A stretch of 64,000 bases of DNA from Oscillospiraceae bacterium MB24-C1 (GTDB lineage Bacteria; Bacillota; Clostridia; Oscillospirales; Ruminococcaceae). Both the position numbers and the translations under genes were made by a program. The DNA lies in assembly GCA_030913685.1 (NCBI GenBank), contig CP133187.1:1981001-2045000 (forward strand), written 5' to 3'. A model generated the notes under the pieces. It did not search any database, was not told the origin of the DNA, and worked only from the letters and a program-made list of their open reading frames with translations. Below are positions 25,969-35,006 of the stretch, one piece after another. Position 1 is the stretch's first letter, and each line of letters begins with the position of its first letter.

Positions 25969-26166
25969 GACGGTCATTCCTTTCTTAATTCTTCAATTCT
26001 TGTACGGTGGCAGTGCCACAAAATTAGTACACATTAAAATTGACAGGGCACCCCGCGAAGCTTCTGTTTCTTCGCCAGAATGCCCAAGTCATGCAAGTTA
26101 TCATAGCACAACACGGCGGGTTTGTCCATATTTTGCGGCAAAAAGATACAATCTTGCAGTCTGTTT

Positions 26167-26661
26167 TCATATGGCGCAATGAATGAGGGAAACAACATCT
26201 ATAATATCCAGTCCCTGTGCATCGGCCAGGGCAACCGTTTGCGCGCTGCCGGATCGCCGTCGCAGACAATAAGCCAAACAAGCACTGCTCATCTCAACCA
26301 AACAGCGGTTTCTTTTGCGCATACAGGTGGGGGTGTAAGTTGTTTCTAGACAGATAAAATCATTTGCTGCCTGGCGCAACCGCTCGTACCGCCGCTGGTC
26401 GGCAGCCGCCCAACTGTCCGCTTGGTCGGCACAGGGCGCCACAATGATCAGTCGCAGTTGGGTAAACTCACTTTTCAGTTTTAACACGACTTCGGCAGCA
26501 AGGGTATCAAAGCCCATTGCGCCACCCGCCACAAAAATAAAATAACCCTGCGCAATCAAGCGGCGGATAGCGCCTTCTACCACCGTGGTTAAAGCCTGAG
26601 CATGCTCGGGTACGATTTGTCGGTGTCCGGTAAAACAGCAGGTAAAGTTCCGATTGTGCAT
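26167..26661 (-). CDS. SLOG-family (DUF1273/YpsA-like) protein
   Basis: The 164-residue protein begins with F-T-G-H-R-Q and has GGAMGFDTLAAEVVL near 48-62, the nucleotide-binding pattern of the DUF1273/SLOG superfamily. LIIVAPCADQADSW follows in the expected place. SLOG proteins bind nucleotide-derived ligands; YpsA relatives affect cell division in Bacillus, but the role here is not known. It is a single gene upstream of aspS on the same strand with a gap of 198 bases. Confidence 0.82.
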   Translation of the reverse strand: MHNRNFTCCFTGHRQIVPEHAQALTTVVEGAIRRLIAQGYFIFVAGGAMGFDTLAAEVVLKLKSEFTQLRLIIVAPCADQADSWAAADQRRYERLRQAANDFICLETTYTPTCMRKRNRCLVEMSSACLAYCLRRRSGSAQTVALADAQGLDIIDVVSLIHCAI

Positions 26662-26786
26662 CTTTCACACTCCAAAGCCGTTTTATGGCAAATATGCTTC
26701 TGAAAAAGAGTTGGCAATTCGCCTAACAACCACAGAAAGAGAAGCCATATCTTTATTATACGGCGACCGAATAGCCTTGTAAACGC

Positions 26787-27332
26787 TTAAAACACCGCTT
26801 TTATTCCGATAATCACCAATAAAATTCCACCGAAAACTTCGGCCTTTTTGCCCAGCAGGTCTCCAAATTTTATTCCGATGTGAATGGCGGCTAGTGTTAG
26901 CAGCAGCGTAGTGGCGGCGATCACCAAGGATGCGGATAAAATCTCAATTTGCTGTGCGCGCAGACCTACGCCGACTGCGAGGGCGTCAATGCTGGTTGCT
27001 ACCGCTTGAAACAGCAAAATCTTATGTGTAAGTAATGGTTGGCCAACTGGACAGTCGTCCCCTGAACATAGACCACTGTAGATCATTTTACCGCCTATAA
27101 ACCCCAAAATAAACAAGATGAGAAAACCGCCCAGCCGGGTGACCACCTCAGAAAAAACCCCGCCAACAAAATAGCCGGCCAGTGGCATCGCACCCTGAAA
27201 AATTGCAAAAAGGCACACCATTTCTAAAAGCTTGGGGGTGTTCTTGTGATGTGTCATGGCATAAGACATGGACACCGCAACCGCATCCATGCTTAATCCT
27301 ACACCAATAAGACATACTTCATTTAAACTCAT
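26787..27332 (-). CDS. mntP: MntP-type manganese efflux pump
   Basis: A 181-residue membrane protein with six hydrophobic helices in two related halves. Each half carries the family Asp motif: GLSMDAVAVSMSYAMT near 12-27 and ATSIDALAVGVGL near 110-122. Length matches MntP/YtaF. It exports Mn2+ and protects from excess manganese. The start is ATG 27332 behind AAAGGAAG; an upstream ATG at 27392 would add a hydrophilic tail. I do not find the yybP-ykoY manganese riboswitch that often precedes it. Confidence 0.88.
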   Translation of the reverse strand: MSLNEVCLIGVGLSMDAVAVSMSYAMTHHKNTPKLLEMVCLFAIFQGAMPLAGYFVGGVFSEVVTRLGGFLILFILGFIGGKMIYSGLCSGDDCPVGQPLLTHKILLFQAVATSIDALAVGVGLRAQQIEILSASLVIAATTLLLTLAAIHIGIKFGDLLGKKAEVFGGILLVIIGIKAVF

Positions 27333-27669
27333 GCACTTCTTCCTTTCAAAATCTTTCGCTATATAAAAAATAAAACCATGTGCAGCCAGCAAGACTACAC
27401 ACAGTTCTCGTTCTTTAATGCAAGCCAGATGCTTATAGCATCATTATGTTGACTTGACACGCCAATATGCGGCGCAAACTACTCCACCATGTTATTTTAG
27501 TATATGAAACAGATTGCGCAAAGTCAAGAAAAATTTTTCAGTGTAGATTTCACACTTTTTTCATTTCAATGTTAGTCGATTGTGCTATACTAATAAACAT
27601 TGTTCGTTTTGTTCCCGCGCAGCAAAACGTAAGGCCTTTATTTAAGCGCGGAGAATGGTGGAAAAACAC
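27333..27669. other. Divergent promoter region, mntP and lipoprotein gene
   Basis: No gene is seen. An extended -10 (TGTGCTATACT, hexamer 27586-27591) probably drives the rightward lipoprotein gene. The leftward side must hold the mntP promoter. Conserved manganese-riboswitch bases are absent. Confidence 0.45.
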
Positions 27670-28860
27670 ATGAAAACCAGGCTTATTGCGTTGCTGCTCT
27701 GTGTTTCGCTGGTAGCAGGCTGCGGCGCGGCTTCTTCTCAGGGGGATGCCGGTTCATCATCCCAGACAGAATATGTTCCTTCCTATACCTATGTAAACCC
27801 CAACCCCGATATGGTCATGATTACTTCGCCCGGTGGGGATATCACCTATGAGAACTATCGCCTTTATCTCGATGTCAATGAACAGTTCGGTCGTTTTTAT
27901 TCTCGTCAGGAGATGGCTTCATGCGCTGTGCTGGAAAGCGACTTAAAAGAAATGGGCATCGAAATAAATGAGGACGACTATAAAAACATGGCGGCCCAGC
28001 AGGTGTATAGCATGATGATGTATTCTCCCTCGTATGCTGAGAATCTGCAGCAGATCATCGACATAACAGGCATGACACAGGAGGAAGTTTCCAACGCGAT
28101 GCTACTGCCTTACCGTTCCCAGTACCTGGTTGGGCTTTTAGGCGATCATTATCAGAAGCTAGCCGAAGAAGAGCTTGATAAAGAAGCTACTGCATCGCAA
28201 TCATCTGAGGCCGAATCAGCGTCCGAATCAGAGACATCTTCGGGCAACAGCGAAGAATCGGAGGTGCAAAGCCCCGAGGATGCTGCGGCACAGGCGGAGG
28301 CAGAACGTCAGCAGGCCATCTATGAAAAGGGCACGCAAATGATGCAAGACTATTTTGCGGATTATGATACCCGCCTATCCTTTGATGATGACGCTATTCT
28401 TGCGACGATAGATGGAAAAGCGGTTCCCTATACCGATGAAATTAAGCATTATCTTGAGTATACCGCGACTGCCAGCCGTATTGATGCTGTCGCCTTTATA
28501 CAGGCCGGCGAGCTGGTGCTGCGCGAATTGGAGCGTCGCAACACTGAGCTTGACCGCACCAACTTTGAGACAACTTTGAACGCTTATACCGATCAAATCC
28601 GTGCGGACGAGACGATCATGAAGCAGCTTGAAAAGATCTGCGCCAGCTACGAGGCAACAGTGGACGACTATTTTAAGGTGCTGGAGCGTCCGCTCTGGCT
28701 GCAGGAGGTTGGCGACCGGTATTATATCGCCATGGCCGATGAATACAATGCACTTACTGTCGATTCGGGTGAGAAGCCGGATTCCTCGGATGGCTATTAT
28801 GCACAGGAGTTTTCTAAGCTTTTAGAGGGCAGTGAAATCGTCAACGTCACCGGCGAATAA
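27670..28860 (+). CDS. SurA/foldase-like lipoprotein, function unknown
   Basis: The 396-residue exported protein starts at ATG 27670 (GGTGGA upstream). The signal peptide ends in LVAGC, so Cys18 should be lipidated. Two mostly helical parts flank an acidic Ser/Glu-rich linker (about 185-215), a layout like the SurA N-domain foldases. The pattern ITSPGGDITYENYRLYLDV and the second copy-like ILATIDGKAVPYTDEIKHYL (both parts of 'G-x-x-I-T/P-Y-x-E/D' units) look like two SurA-N-type units. No parvulin rotamase domain is visible. It is a single gene with a strong terminator. Confidence 0.7.
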   Translation: MKTRLIALLLCVSLVAGCGAASSQGDAGSSSQTEYVPSYTYVNPNPDMVMITSPGGDITYENYRLYLDVNEQFGRFYSRQEMASCAVLESDLKEMGIEINEDDYKNMAAQQVYSMMMYSPSYAENLQQIIDITGMTQEEVSNAMLLPYRSQYLVGLLGDHYQKLAEEELDKEATASQSSEAESASESETSSGNSEESEVQSPEDAAAQAEAERQQAIYEKGTQMMQDYFADYDTRLSFDDDAILATIDGKAVPYTDEIKHYLEYTATASRIDAVAFIQAGELVLRELERRNTELDRTNFETTLNAYTDQIRADETIMKQLEKICASYEATVDDYFKVLERPLWLQEVGDRYYIAMADEYNALTVDSGEKPDSSDGYYAQEFSKLLEGSEIVNVTGE

Positions 28861-28879
28861 AAGTCAATTGAATTTTGGC

Positions 28880-28923
28880 GGCTGCAAATACAGGACAAAT
28901 TATCCACGTATTTGCAGCCTTTT
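28880..28923 (+). terminator. Terminator after the SurA-like gene
   Basis: GGCTGCAAATAC and GTATTTGCAGCC form a 12-bp stem followed by TTTTTCTT. Confidence 0.87.
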
Positions 28924-28999
28924 CTTATGCTTGAATTTTATTATATAAAATGGGATAATATAGTATGCATAAATTTGGTCAACAAAGGGGAGCGGCGTA

Positions 29000-30415
29000 A
29001 TGGGGCGGTATGAAAGGCTGGTCGGAAACACGTTAGTGTTTGCGATCGGGTCGTTTTCTTCAAAACTGCTGGTGTTTTTCATGCTGCGGTATTACACCGC
29101 GATGCTCACTCCAGCCGAATTTGGTATTGCTGACCGTATCACCACCACCAGCAACCTCCTTATGCCGTTTGTCATGCTGTCGGTCAACGAGGCGATTATC
29201 CGCTTTGCGATGGACCGCTCTTTAAAGCGCTCCGACGTTTTTTCTATCGGCTTAAAAACGGTGCTGGCGGGCTTTATTGTTTTTTGTCTATTCTCGCCAA
29301 TTATGCTGATGATTGATATGCTGTCACCCTACACGCTGGTGATCTATGTCTATGTGCTATTTGGCATGCTCAAAGCCATTTGTGCGCAGTTTATCCGTTC
29401 CATTGGGTTGGTCAGGCTCTTTGCCTTTGACGGCTTTATGGCCACTTTTACAACCATTGCCTTTAACATTGTGTTTTTGACGGTGTTTAAATGGGGGTTG
29501 TACGGCTATGTTTTTTCGATTATTGCATCAAATATTATTTCAATATTTTTTCTGTTTATTGTCGCGCGGCTCGACCGGTACGTCGATTTCACCCACCCCA
29601 ACCCGACGCTTCGACGGGAGATGTTACGCTATTCGGTTCCGCTGATTCCGACCACGATGTTCTGGTGGATTGTCGGCATGTCCGACCGCTATATGGTCAC
29701 TTGGTTTTGGGGCGACACACCCACTGGCATGCTTGCGATAGCACATAAAATTCCATCGCTGCTCACCATCGTTTCGGCTATATTCTATCAGGCGTGGCAG
29801 ATTTCTGCCGTGGATGAATCGGGCAAAGGTAAGCGCACCACCCGCTTCTATTCCCAAACCTATGACTATTATAGCACGCTGCTGTTTTGCGCTGCTTCCG
29901 GCATAGTGATGCTTATTCAGCCAATCACCAAGGTTTTGTATGCACCCGCTTACCATGAATCGTGGCGATATGTACCCTTTTTGGTGATGGCCGAGGTTTT
30001 TTCATCCCTTGTCACTTTTCTCGGGTCCTTTTATATGGTCAGTAAGAAAAACGCCACCGTTCCGTTGGCTATTTTCGTCGGAGCTGTGGCTAATATTGGG
30101 CTGAATTTCTGGCTGATTCCACGGTATGGCGTTATGGGCGCGACCTTTGCGACGCTGTTAAGTTATCTGCTGGCCTATGCCATCCGTGCTGTGGATATTC
30201 AGAGGCTGGTTTCGCTGGAGCTTCGTCCGCTGACCACTGCCGTTCGTTTGCTGCTGCTGATGGTGCAGGGCGCGTTTTTGATCATACAGCCGCCGAATAG
30301 TTCTTTAATTCAGCTGGCTATGTTTTTCTTGATGTTGTTGATTAACCTTAAACCGGTGTTGCGATTGGTTGTTGCGCTATTCGACCGTTTTGTTTCACCG
30401 CATGTTTCTCGTTAA
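29000..30415 (+). CDS. MOP-superfamily polysaccharide/lipid flippase
   Basis: The 471-residue membrane protein has about 14 hydrophobic helices and starts with NTLVFAIGSFSSKLLVFFML, typical of the polysaccharide transport (PST/Wzx, MurJ-like) family. TPAEFGIADRITTTSNLL and the central PLIPTTMFWWIVGMSDRYMV segments fit O-antigen or teichoic-acid flippases. It moves a lipid-linked saccharide across the membrane. No glycosyltransferase gene lies nearby, so the substrate cannot be guessed. The start follows AAGGGGAGCGG. The next gene begins 15 bases later. Confidence 0.85.
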   Translation: MGRYERLVGNTLVFAIGSFSSKLLVFFMLRYYTAMLTPAEFGIADRITTTSNLLMPFVMLSVNEAIIRFAMDRSLKRSDVFSIGLKTVLAGFIVFCLFSPIMLMIDMLSPYTLVIYVYVLFGMLKAICAQFIRSIGLVRLFAFDGFMATFTTIAFNIVFLTVFKWGLYGYVFSIIASNIISIFFLFIVARLDRYVDFTHPNPTLRREMLRYSVPLIPTTMFWWIVGMSDRYMVTWFWGDTPTGMLAIAHKIPSLLTIVSAIFYQAWQISAVDESGKGKRTTRFYSQTYDYYSTLLFCAASGIVMLIQPITKVLYAPAYHESWRYVPFLVMAEVFSSLVTFLGSFYMVSKKNATVPLAIFVGAVANIGLNFWLIPRYGVMGATFATLLSYLLAYAIRAVDIQRLVSLELRPLTTAVRLLLLMVQGAFLIIQPPNSSLIQLAMFFLMLLINLKPVLRLVVALFDRFVSPHVSR

Positions 30416-30430
30416 AGGAGATATTCGCCT

Positions 30431-30898
30431 ATGCCGATGCAACTTTTATTTTTATTTTTTCTATCGATGGTACCCATTATTGAGCTGCGCGGAGCCGTTC
30501 CTATAGGTATTGGGTGGGGGTACCCCTTTGGGCTCGTTTATGCGTTGTGTGTTGCCGGCAATTTGCTGCCGGTGCCATTTCTTATTCCCTTTGCGGGCCG
30601 GGTGTTGCGTTGGGGTGCCACACTGCCTAGAATAGGGGGACTATTTCAGAAAATACTGGATATCGGAAACAAAAAAGTAAAAAAAACGCAAAGCGCCAAT
30701 CATGCGCTGTTGTTTGCGCTTTTTCTTTTTGTGGCAATACCGGCGCCGGGTACTGGCGCATGGACGGGTTGTCTGATTGCAACATTGCTGCAAATGCGGG
30801 TGCGCAGGGCATTTTGGCCCATTGCGGCGGGTGTTGCCACAGCAGGATTGATAATGGGCGTAACATCTTACGGCTTGTTCAGTCTCATTGGGGTATAG
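30431..30898 (+). CDS. COG2426 small membrane protein (PF06695-like)
   Basis: The 155-residue protein begins LFLFFLSMVPIIELRGAVPIG, the diagnostic N terminus of COG2426 proteins annotated as small multidrug export proteins. A second motif AIPAPGTGAWTGCLIATLL is near 105-123. There are four hydrophobic helices. The export role is by family name only and is weakly supported. It is likely co-transcribed with the upstream flippase and the downstream DUF523 gene. Confidence 0.8.
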   Translation: MPMQLLFLFFLSMVPIIELRGAVPIGIGWGYPFGLVYALCVAGNLLPVPFLIPFAGRVLRWGATLPRIGGLFQKILDIGNKKVKKTQSANHALLFALFLFVAIPAPGTGAWTGCLIATLLQMRVRRAFWPIAAGVATAGLIMGVTSYGLFSLIGV

Positions 30899-30926
30899 TT
30901 TTGGGCACTTAAAGGAGGCAAAGCGG

Positions 30927-31355
30927 GTGAACATTCTGGTTAGTGCCTGTTTGCTGGGGCTAAACTGTCGGTATGACGGTTTGAGCTGTTATCAGACAGG
31001 TGTAGAAAAGCTTAAAAACAGATATCATCTCATCCCGGTTTGCCCAGAAGTTTATGGTGGCTTACCCACCCCGCGTGAACCTGCGGAGATCGTCGGGAAT
31101 GAGGTGGTGACCAAAAGTGGTTGCAATGTCACTGCCCAGTATGAGAAGGGTGCACAGGAAGCATTGACGCTGGCACGTATGATGGACTGCCGTATTGCGG
31201 TGCTAAAAGCCAAGAGTCCCTCCTGCGGGAAGGGCAAAATCTATGACGGTAGCTTTGGTGGCAGATTGATTGACGGCAGCGGTATTCTGGCCCGTCTATT
31301 GATGGATGAAGGGCTGACTGTTTTGACCGAGGATGAACTTGAAAAGCTTATTTAA
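30927..31355 (+). CDS. DUF523 protein
   Basis: The 142-residue soluble protein starts at GTG 30927, nine bases after AAAGGAGG. The conserved DUF523 landmarks are all present: VSACLLGLNCRYDG at 4-17, CPEVYGGLPTPREPAEI near 39-55, and LKAKSPSCGKGKIYDGSF near 91-108. The invariant cysteines suggest a metal or cluster site. Function is unestablished; relatives occur as a domain in thiouridine-desulfidase-type proteins. It ends the flippase-COG2426-DUF523 unit. Confidence 0.88.
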   Translation: MNILVSACLLGLNCRYDGLSCYQTGVEKLKNRYHLIPVCPEVYGGLPTPREPAEIVGNEVVTKSGCNVTAQYEKGAQEALTLARMMDCRIAVLKAKSPSCGKGKIYDGSFGGRLIDGSGILARLLMDEGLTVLTEDELEKLI

Positions 31356-31369
31356 GTTATAAAAGCTAT

Positions 31370-31403
31370 AAACCGGCGGCATTCTACAATGCCGCCGGTT
31401 TTC
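31370..31403 (+). terminator. Terminator after the DUF523 gene
   Basis: AAACCGGCGGCAT and ATGCCGCCGGTTT (13-bp stem, loop TCTACA), then TTCTC. It begins 15 bases after the stop. Confidence 0.87.
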
Positions 31404-31450
31404 TCATATTCACAGGTTACATAGTACCAAATTTGAGTAAACAGAATATT

Positions 31451-31708
31451 TTAAAAAGTCTGATCATTTATTAGTGCCAGCTTTTGCGTACGCGTCATGC
31501 GTTTAAGCTCGGCTTCGCGCCGCATGGCGGTGCGCTTATCTTCAAAGCACTCAAGATAGGCCAATACCACAGGCCTGCGTCCACGGGTATATTTAGCGCC
31601 GACACCATTATTGTGGGCGGTCAGACGTGCGTCGGGGTCGTTTGTCCAGCCGGCATAAAGGGTGCCGTCGGCGCATTTGAGCAGATAGGCAAAAGCCGAC
31701 TTGCACAT
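31451..31708 (-). CDS. GIY-YIG nuclease domain protein, UPF0213
   Basis: The 85-residue protein consists of one GIY-YIG domain: AYLLKCADGTLYAGWTND near 7-24 replaces GIY and YIG with AYLL and YAGW as in the UPF0213/YhbQ family, R28 and H32 follow in D-A-R-L-T-A-H-N, then GAKYTRGRRPVVLAY. The catalytic Arg and Glu (E63 in RREAELKRM) are kept. YhbQ-like proteins act on DNA; the physiological role is unclear. The start follows AAAGGAG. Confidence 0.9.
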   Translation of the reverse strand: MCKSAFAYLLKCADGTLYAGWTNDPDARLTAHNNGVGAKYTRGRRPVVLAYLECFEDKRTAMRREAELKRMTRTQKLALINDQTF

Positions 31709-31809
31709 GGGGCATTACTCCTTTCGCTCCATAAGACTATCATGTCAATTAACTTTAACACTTAAAGTGGATGTAAGCAATAATAAAAGGTATTTAAAGA
31801 CAATAAAAA

Positions 31810-31845
31810 CACAGACGCGACAACATGTGTGTTGTCGCGTCTGTG
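31810..31845 (-). terminator. Terminator of the dicarboxylate symporter gene
   Basis: CACAGACGCGACAAC and GTTGTCGCGTCTGTG form a perfect 15-bp stem. On the minus strand TTTTTATTG follows. It begins 34 bases after the stop. Confidence 0.9.
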
Positions 31846-31878
31846 GAGAAGAGAAGAGGAGATTCTAGTAAACAGGGG

Positions 31879-33105
31879 TTACTTGCCCACCGGAGCCAAT
31901 TCTTTTTCGGAAGAAGCGACAACGACCGAGCAGGCGATATCGCCGGTGATGTTAACGGTGGTTCTTGCCATATCCAGTATACGGTCAATGCCAGCGATCA
32001 ATGCGACACCCTCGATGGGTAGACCAACCGACTGCAGCACCAGGCCAAGCATGACAACGCCCGCGCCAGGCACACCCGCTGTACCGATAGAGGCCAGAGT
32101 AGCGGTGAGAATAATGGTCAGTTGCTGACCCATGCTAAGCGAAATATTATAGACGTTTGCGATAAACAATGCACAGATGCCCTGATAAATTGCTGTTCCA
32201 TCCATGTTAATGGTTGCACCCAGCGGAAGCACAAAGCTACGGATGGGTAGCGGAACGCCCAGTCTTTCGGATGCCACCATTGAAAATGGCAGTGTAGCAG
32301 AACTCGACGCCGTGGTGAAGGCGAACAATATCGCTTCCGAGCACTTTTTAAAAAAGGTCAGCGGACTAATTTTAGCTATCATACGAACAGAGAATGAGTA
32401 GACGATTGCCATATGTAAAATACAGCCGAAATAAACCGCAAGAATGACGCTTAACAGTGGCAACAACACTGAAGGTCCATTCACCGCGACAATCGGCACT
32501 ATAAGCGCAAAAACGGCGATGGGAGAAAACTTCATGACAAAGGCCACCAACGCGTACATGCACTCAGCCATGCCGTCAAAGAAATCGGAGACTGGCTTGG
32601 CGCGATCGCCCACCATGATAATTGATCCGCCCAAAAATATCGCGAAAGCAATGATCTGAAGCATATTACCCTCAACCAGCGCCTTAAGAGGGTTGGCTGG
32701 GATAATGTTAAGCAGGGTGTCGACAACGTTTGGCGCTTCCTTGGCTTCATAGCTCAGGCCCTCGGCCAATACAAAGCCGCCACCGACACGTCCGATATTG
32801 CCCACAATAAGGCCGAGTGTGACAGCAAGTGCAGTTGTACAAAGATAAAAAACAATTGTTTTACCACCGATGCGCCCCACGCGCTTGGCATCGCCCAAGC
32901 CGCAGGTTCCGACGATCAGCGAGGAAAAAACTAACGGAACGATAAGCATTTTTATGGCGTTGAGAAACAGGGAGCCAAAAGGCTTAATCCAGTTATTGGC
33001 GATGAGGCGTGCGCCCTCCCCCTGCATGCATAAACCGACCGCAACACCGGCCAATAGTCCAATAAGAATCTGTACGGAAAGATTCAACTTTTTTCTGCCA
33101 GACAT
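31879..33105 (-). CDS. Dicarboxylate/amino acid:cation symporter (DAACS)
   Basis: The 408-residue membrane protein is of the GltP/DctA/SstT family with eight helices and two re-entrant loops. Signature segments are TASSSATLPFSM (first hairpin, near 263-274), the ATINMDGTAIYQGICALFIAN region, GVPGAGVVMLGLVLQ (second hairpin), and GIDRILDMARTTVNITGD (cation and substrate site; Asp and Arg present). The Arg in helix 8 (M-A-R-T) suggests an acidic substrate such as glutamate, aspartate or a C4-dicarboxylate. It is a single gene with a strong terminator. Confidence 0.93.
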   Translation of the reverse strand: MSGRKKLNLSVQILIGLLAGVAVGLCMQGEGARLIANNWIKPFGSLFLNAIKMLIVPLVFSSLIVGTCGLGDAKRVGRIGGKTIVFYLCTTALAVTLGLIVGNIGRVGGGFVLAEGLSYEAKEAPNVVDTLLNIIPANPLKALVEGNMLQIIAFAIFLGGSIIMVGDRAKPVSDFFDGMAECMYALVAFVMKFSPIAVFALIVPIVAVNGPSVLLPLLSVILAVYFGCILHMAIVYSFSVRMIAKISPLTFFKKCSEAILFAFTTASSSATLPFSMVASERLGVPLPIRSFVLPLGATINMDGTAIYQGICALFIANVYNISLSMGQQLTIILTATLASIGTAGVPGAGVVMLGLVLQSVGLPIEGVALIAGIDRILDMARTTVNITGDIACSVVVASSEKELAPVGK

Positions 33106-33306
33106 TCTTGCAAATCTCCTTTCATATGATGTACTTGTGCCAAAATCACTTTAACATTTTGGACATAGAAAATCAATAATAATATGAAAAAATAATTTCA
33201 AAAAATAAAGATTATGTAATATAAACAAGATAAACATTTCAATATTTAAAATTAATTGTCGCATTACCGAGAAAAATAAAAAAAATTAAAAATTTAGAAG
33301 ATAACA

Positions 33307-33335
33307 TAGACAATCGTGGTCTGGAGTGATATACT
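33307..33335 (+). promoter_or_regulatory. Sigma-70 promoter of the pyr operon
   Basis: TAGACA, a 17-bp spacer and TATACT (33330-33335). Transcription from about 33342 gives a leader of about 170 bases that holds the PyrR site and terminator. The AT-rich stretch 33170-33320 upstream could act as an UP element. Confidence 0.75.
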
Positions 33336-33389
33336 AATAAAAATTTAGTACTCTATGCGGCGAGGGTTCTATGCTGCACAGCATCCTTT

Positions 33390-33490
33390 AAATCGGTCCC
33401 GTGAGGCCGGCAAGGTTTGCTTTTAATAACAATATTCAGATATTGAAAAGCGCCTTGCCGCATAATCTGCGGGCAGGACGCTTATTTTAT
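33390..33490 (+). promoter_or_regulatory. PyrR-dependent transcription attenuator
   Basis: The segment from 33391 reads ATCGGTCCCGTGAGGCC and then GGCAAG, matching the PyrR anti-antiterminator loop of Bacillus (U-C-C-x-G-x-G-A-G-G-C-U/C). An intrinsic terminator follows: AAGCG-CTTGCC at 33448-33459 pairs with GGGCAGG-CGCTT at 33471-33483, then ATTTTATTTTA. When UMP is high, PyrR should bind the loop and let the terminator form before pyrR itself. It is the only such leader in the seven-gene operon; Bacillus has three. Confidence 0.85.
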
Positions 33491-33513
33491 TTTATAAAAA
33501 GGGGGAGATGTGT

Positions 33514-34050
33514 TTGAAACGCAAGGATATTATGGACCAAGCAGACATCAACCGTGCTTGCGTGCGGCTTTCTCATGAGTTGATTGAACGCAATAAGGGC
33601 ACCGACGACGTGGTACTCATCGGCATTCAGCGGCGCGGCGTACCACTGGCCAAAAAGGTCTCGGCACTGGTCGAACAGTATTATGGGGTAAAGCTACCCG
33701 TTGGGATGCTGGATATTACCTTTTACCGTGATGACTTATCATTATTGTCTGAGCACCCAGTCATCAACGGCACCGATATTCCGTTTATGATTTCCGGCAA
33801 GCGGGTGGTTTTGGTGGATGACGTACTTTACACCGGGCGTACCGTGCGTGCGGCGATTGAAGCTGTGTTGGAAAGCGGGCGTGCCAAATGTATTCAGCTG
33901 ATGGTGATGGTAGACAGAGGTCACCGGGAGCTGCCCATCCGGGCTGACTTTATCGGCAAGAATCTGCCCACCTCCAATAACGAGGTTGTGCATGTTTGCG
34001 TCCCTGAATTCGACGGGGAGAGCGCTGTGTATATTGAGGCGCTGGAATAA
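33514..34050 (+). CDS. pyrR: Bifunctional pyr operon regulator / uracil phosphoribosyltransferase
   Basis: The 178-residue protein binds pyr mRNA and has weak UPRTase activity. The PRPP motif is VVLVDDVLYTGRTVRAAIEA near 106-125, GIQRRGVPLAKK lies near 38-49, and the N terminus LSHELIERNKG matches Bacillus PyrR. The start is chosen as TTG 33514, six bases after GGGGGAG; the ATG at 33508 abuts that site. It sits directly behind the attenuator that it controls. Confidence 0.95.
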   Translation: MKRKDIMDQADINRACVRLSHELIERNKGTDDVVLIGIQRRGVPLAKKVSALVEQYYGVKLPVGMLDITFYRDDLSLLSEHPVINGTDIPFMISGKRVVLVDDVLYTGRTVRAAIEAVLESGRAKCIQLMVMVDRGHRELPIRADFIGKNLPTSNNEVVHVCVPEFDGESAVYIEALE

Positions 34051-34076
34051 CCGCATGAACAGAAAAGGGTGAAAAG

Positions 34077-35006
34077 ATGGCATTAAAAACAAAGGATCTT
34101 CTCGGACTGCGCGATATCAGCCGGGAAGAAATTGAAGAAATTTTGAACACGGCAGAGGCAATGAAGCAGGTGGTGGCCGGCCCGACCAAAAAGACCTCGC
34201 ATCTGCAAGGCAAGTCGATTGTCACACTGTTTTATGAAAACTCCACGAGAACCCGCCTGTCGTTCGAACTGGCAAGTAAGTATATGTCGGCGGTGGCGGC
34301 CAATATCGCGGCATCTTCTTCCAGCGTTAAAAAAGGCGAAACACTCATCGACACAGCAAAAACCATTGACATGATGGGCACCGACGTGATCATTATGCGT
34401 CACCCCATGAGCGGTGCGCCCCACATCATGGCTAAGCACGTCAAATCCGCCATCATCAATGCAGGCGACGGCACCAACGAGCACCCCACTCAGGCTCTGC
34501 TGGACATGCTGACCATCCGCGAGAAAAAGGGTGGATTTGAGGGCTTAAAGGTTGCGGTGGTGGGCGACGTTGTGCACTCCCGCGTAGCGCGTTCAAATGT
34601 TTACGGCCTAACCAAAATGGGGGCAAAGGTGGTGCTGGCTGGCCCGCCCACGCTGCTGCCCGCGCCCGGTTGCGAAATGCCCGGCGTAGAATATTGCTAC
34701 CAAGTTGAAGACGCTGTGCGTGACGCCGACGTTGTCATGGCGCTGCGTATCCAACTTGAGCGCCAGAAGAAGGGATTGTTCCCCTCGGTGCGCGAATACG
34801 CGCGTTATTTCGGTATCGACCCTAAGATGATGCAGCTTGCGCGACCTGATGCGCTGGTAATGCACCCCGGCCCGATGAACCGCGGCGTGGAAATTTCGAG
34901 CTATGTCGCCGATTCTGACCAGTCGTTCATCAATGAGCAGGTCACGAACGGTGTCGCAGTGCGCATGGCGTTGCTTTATATGATGACAAGGAGGGAAGGC
35001 AGATGA
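34077..35006 (+). CDS. pyrB: Aspartate carbamoyltransferase catalytic subunit
   Basis: The 309-residue enzyme condenses carbamoyl phosphate and aspartate. Carbamoyl-phosphate loop [11 protein letters not shown] near 55-65, the K-K-G-E of the 80s loop, [12 protein letters not shown] near 137-148, and the 230s loop with [10 protein letters not shown] are intact. There is no pyrI, as usual in Firmicutes. The stop overlaps the pyrC start (ATGA). Confidence 0.97.
   Translation: MALKTKDLLGLRDISREEIEEILNTAEAMKQVVAGPTKKTSHLQGKSIVTLFYENSTRTRLSFELASKYMSAVAANIAASSSSVKKGETLIDTAKTIDMMGTDVIIMRHPMSGAPHIMAKHVKSAIINAGDGTNEHPTQALLDMLTIREKKGGFEGLKVAVVGDVVHSRVARSNVYGLTKMGAKVVLAGPPTLLPAPGCEMPGVEYCYQVEDAVRDADVVMALRIQLERQKKGLFPSVREYARYFGIDPKMMQLARPDALVMHPGPMNRGVEISSYVADSDQSFINEQVTNGVAVRMALLYMMTRREGR

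Noticed and set aside
25969..26166. T-box leader for aspS
   Set aside because: AGGGCACCCCGCG at 26044-26056 recalled the T-box sequence AGGGTGGNACCGCG, but it is on the opposite strand to aspS and lacks the conserved GG bulge.
27333..27480. Manganese (yybP-ykoY) riboswitch before mntP
   Set aside because: No GGGGAGUAG or other conserved bases on the minus strand.
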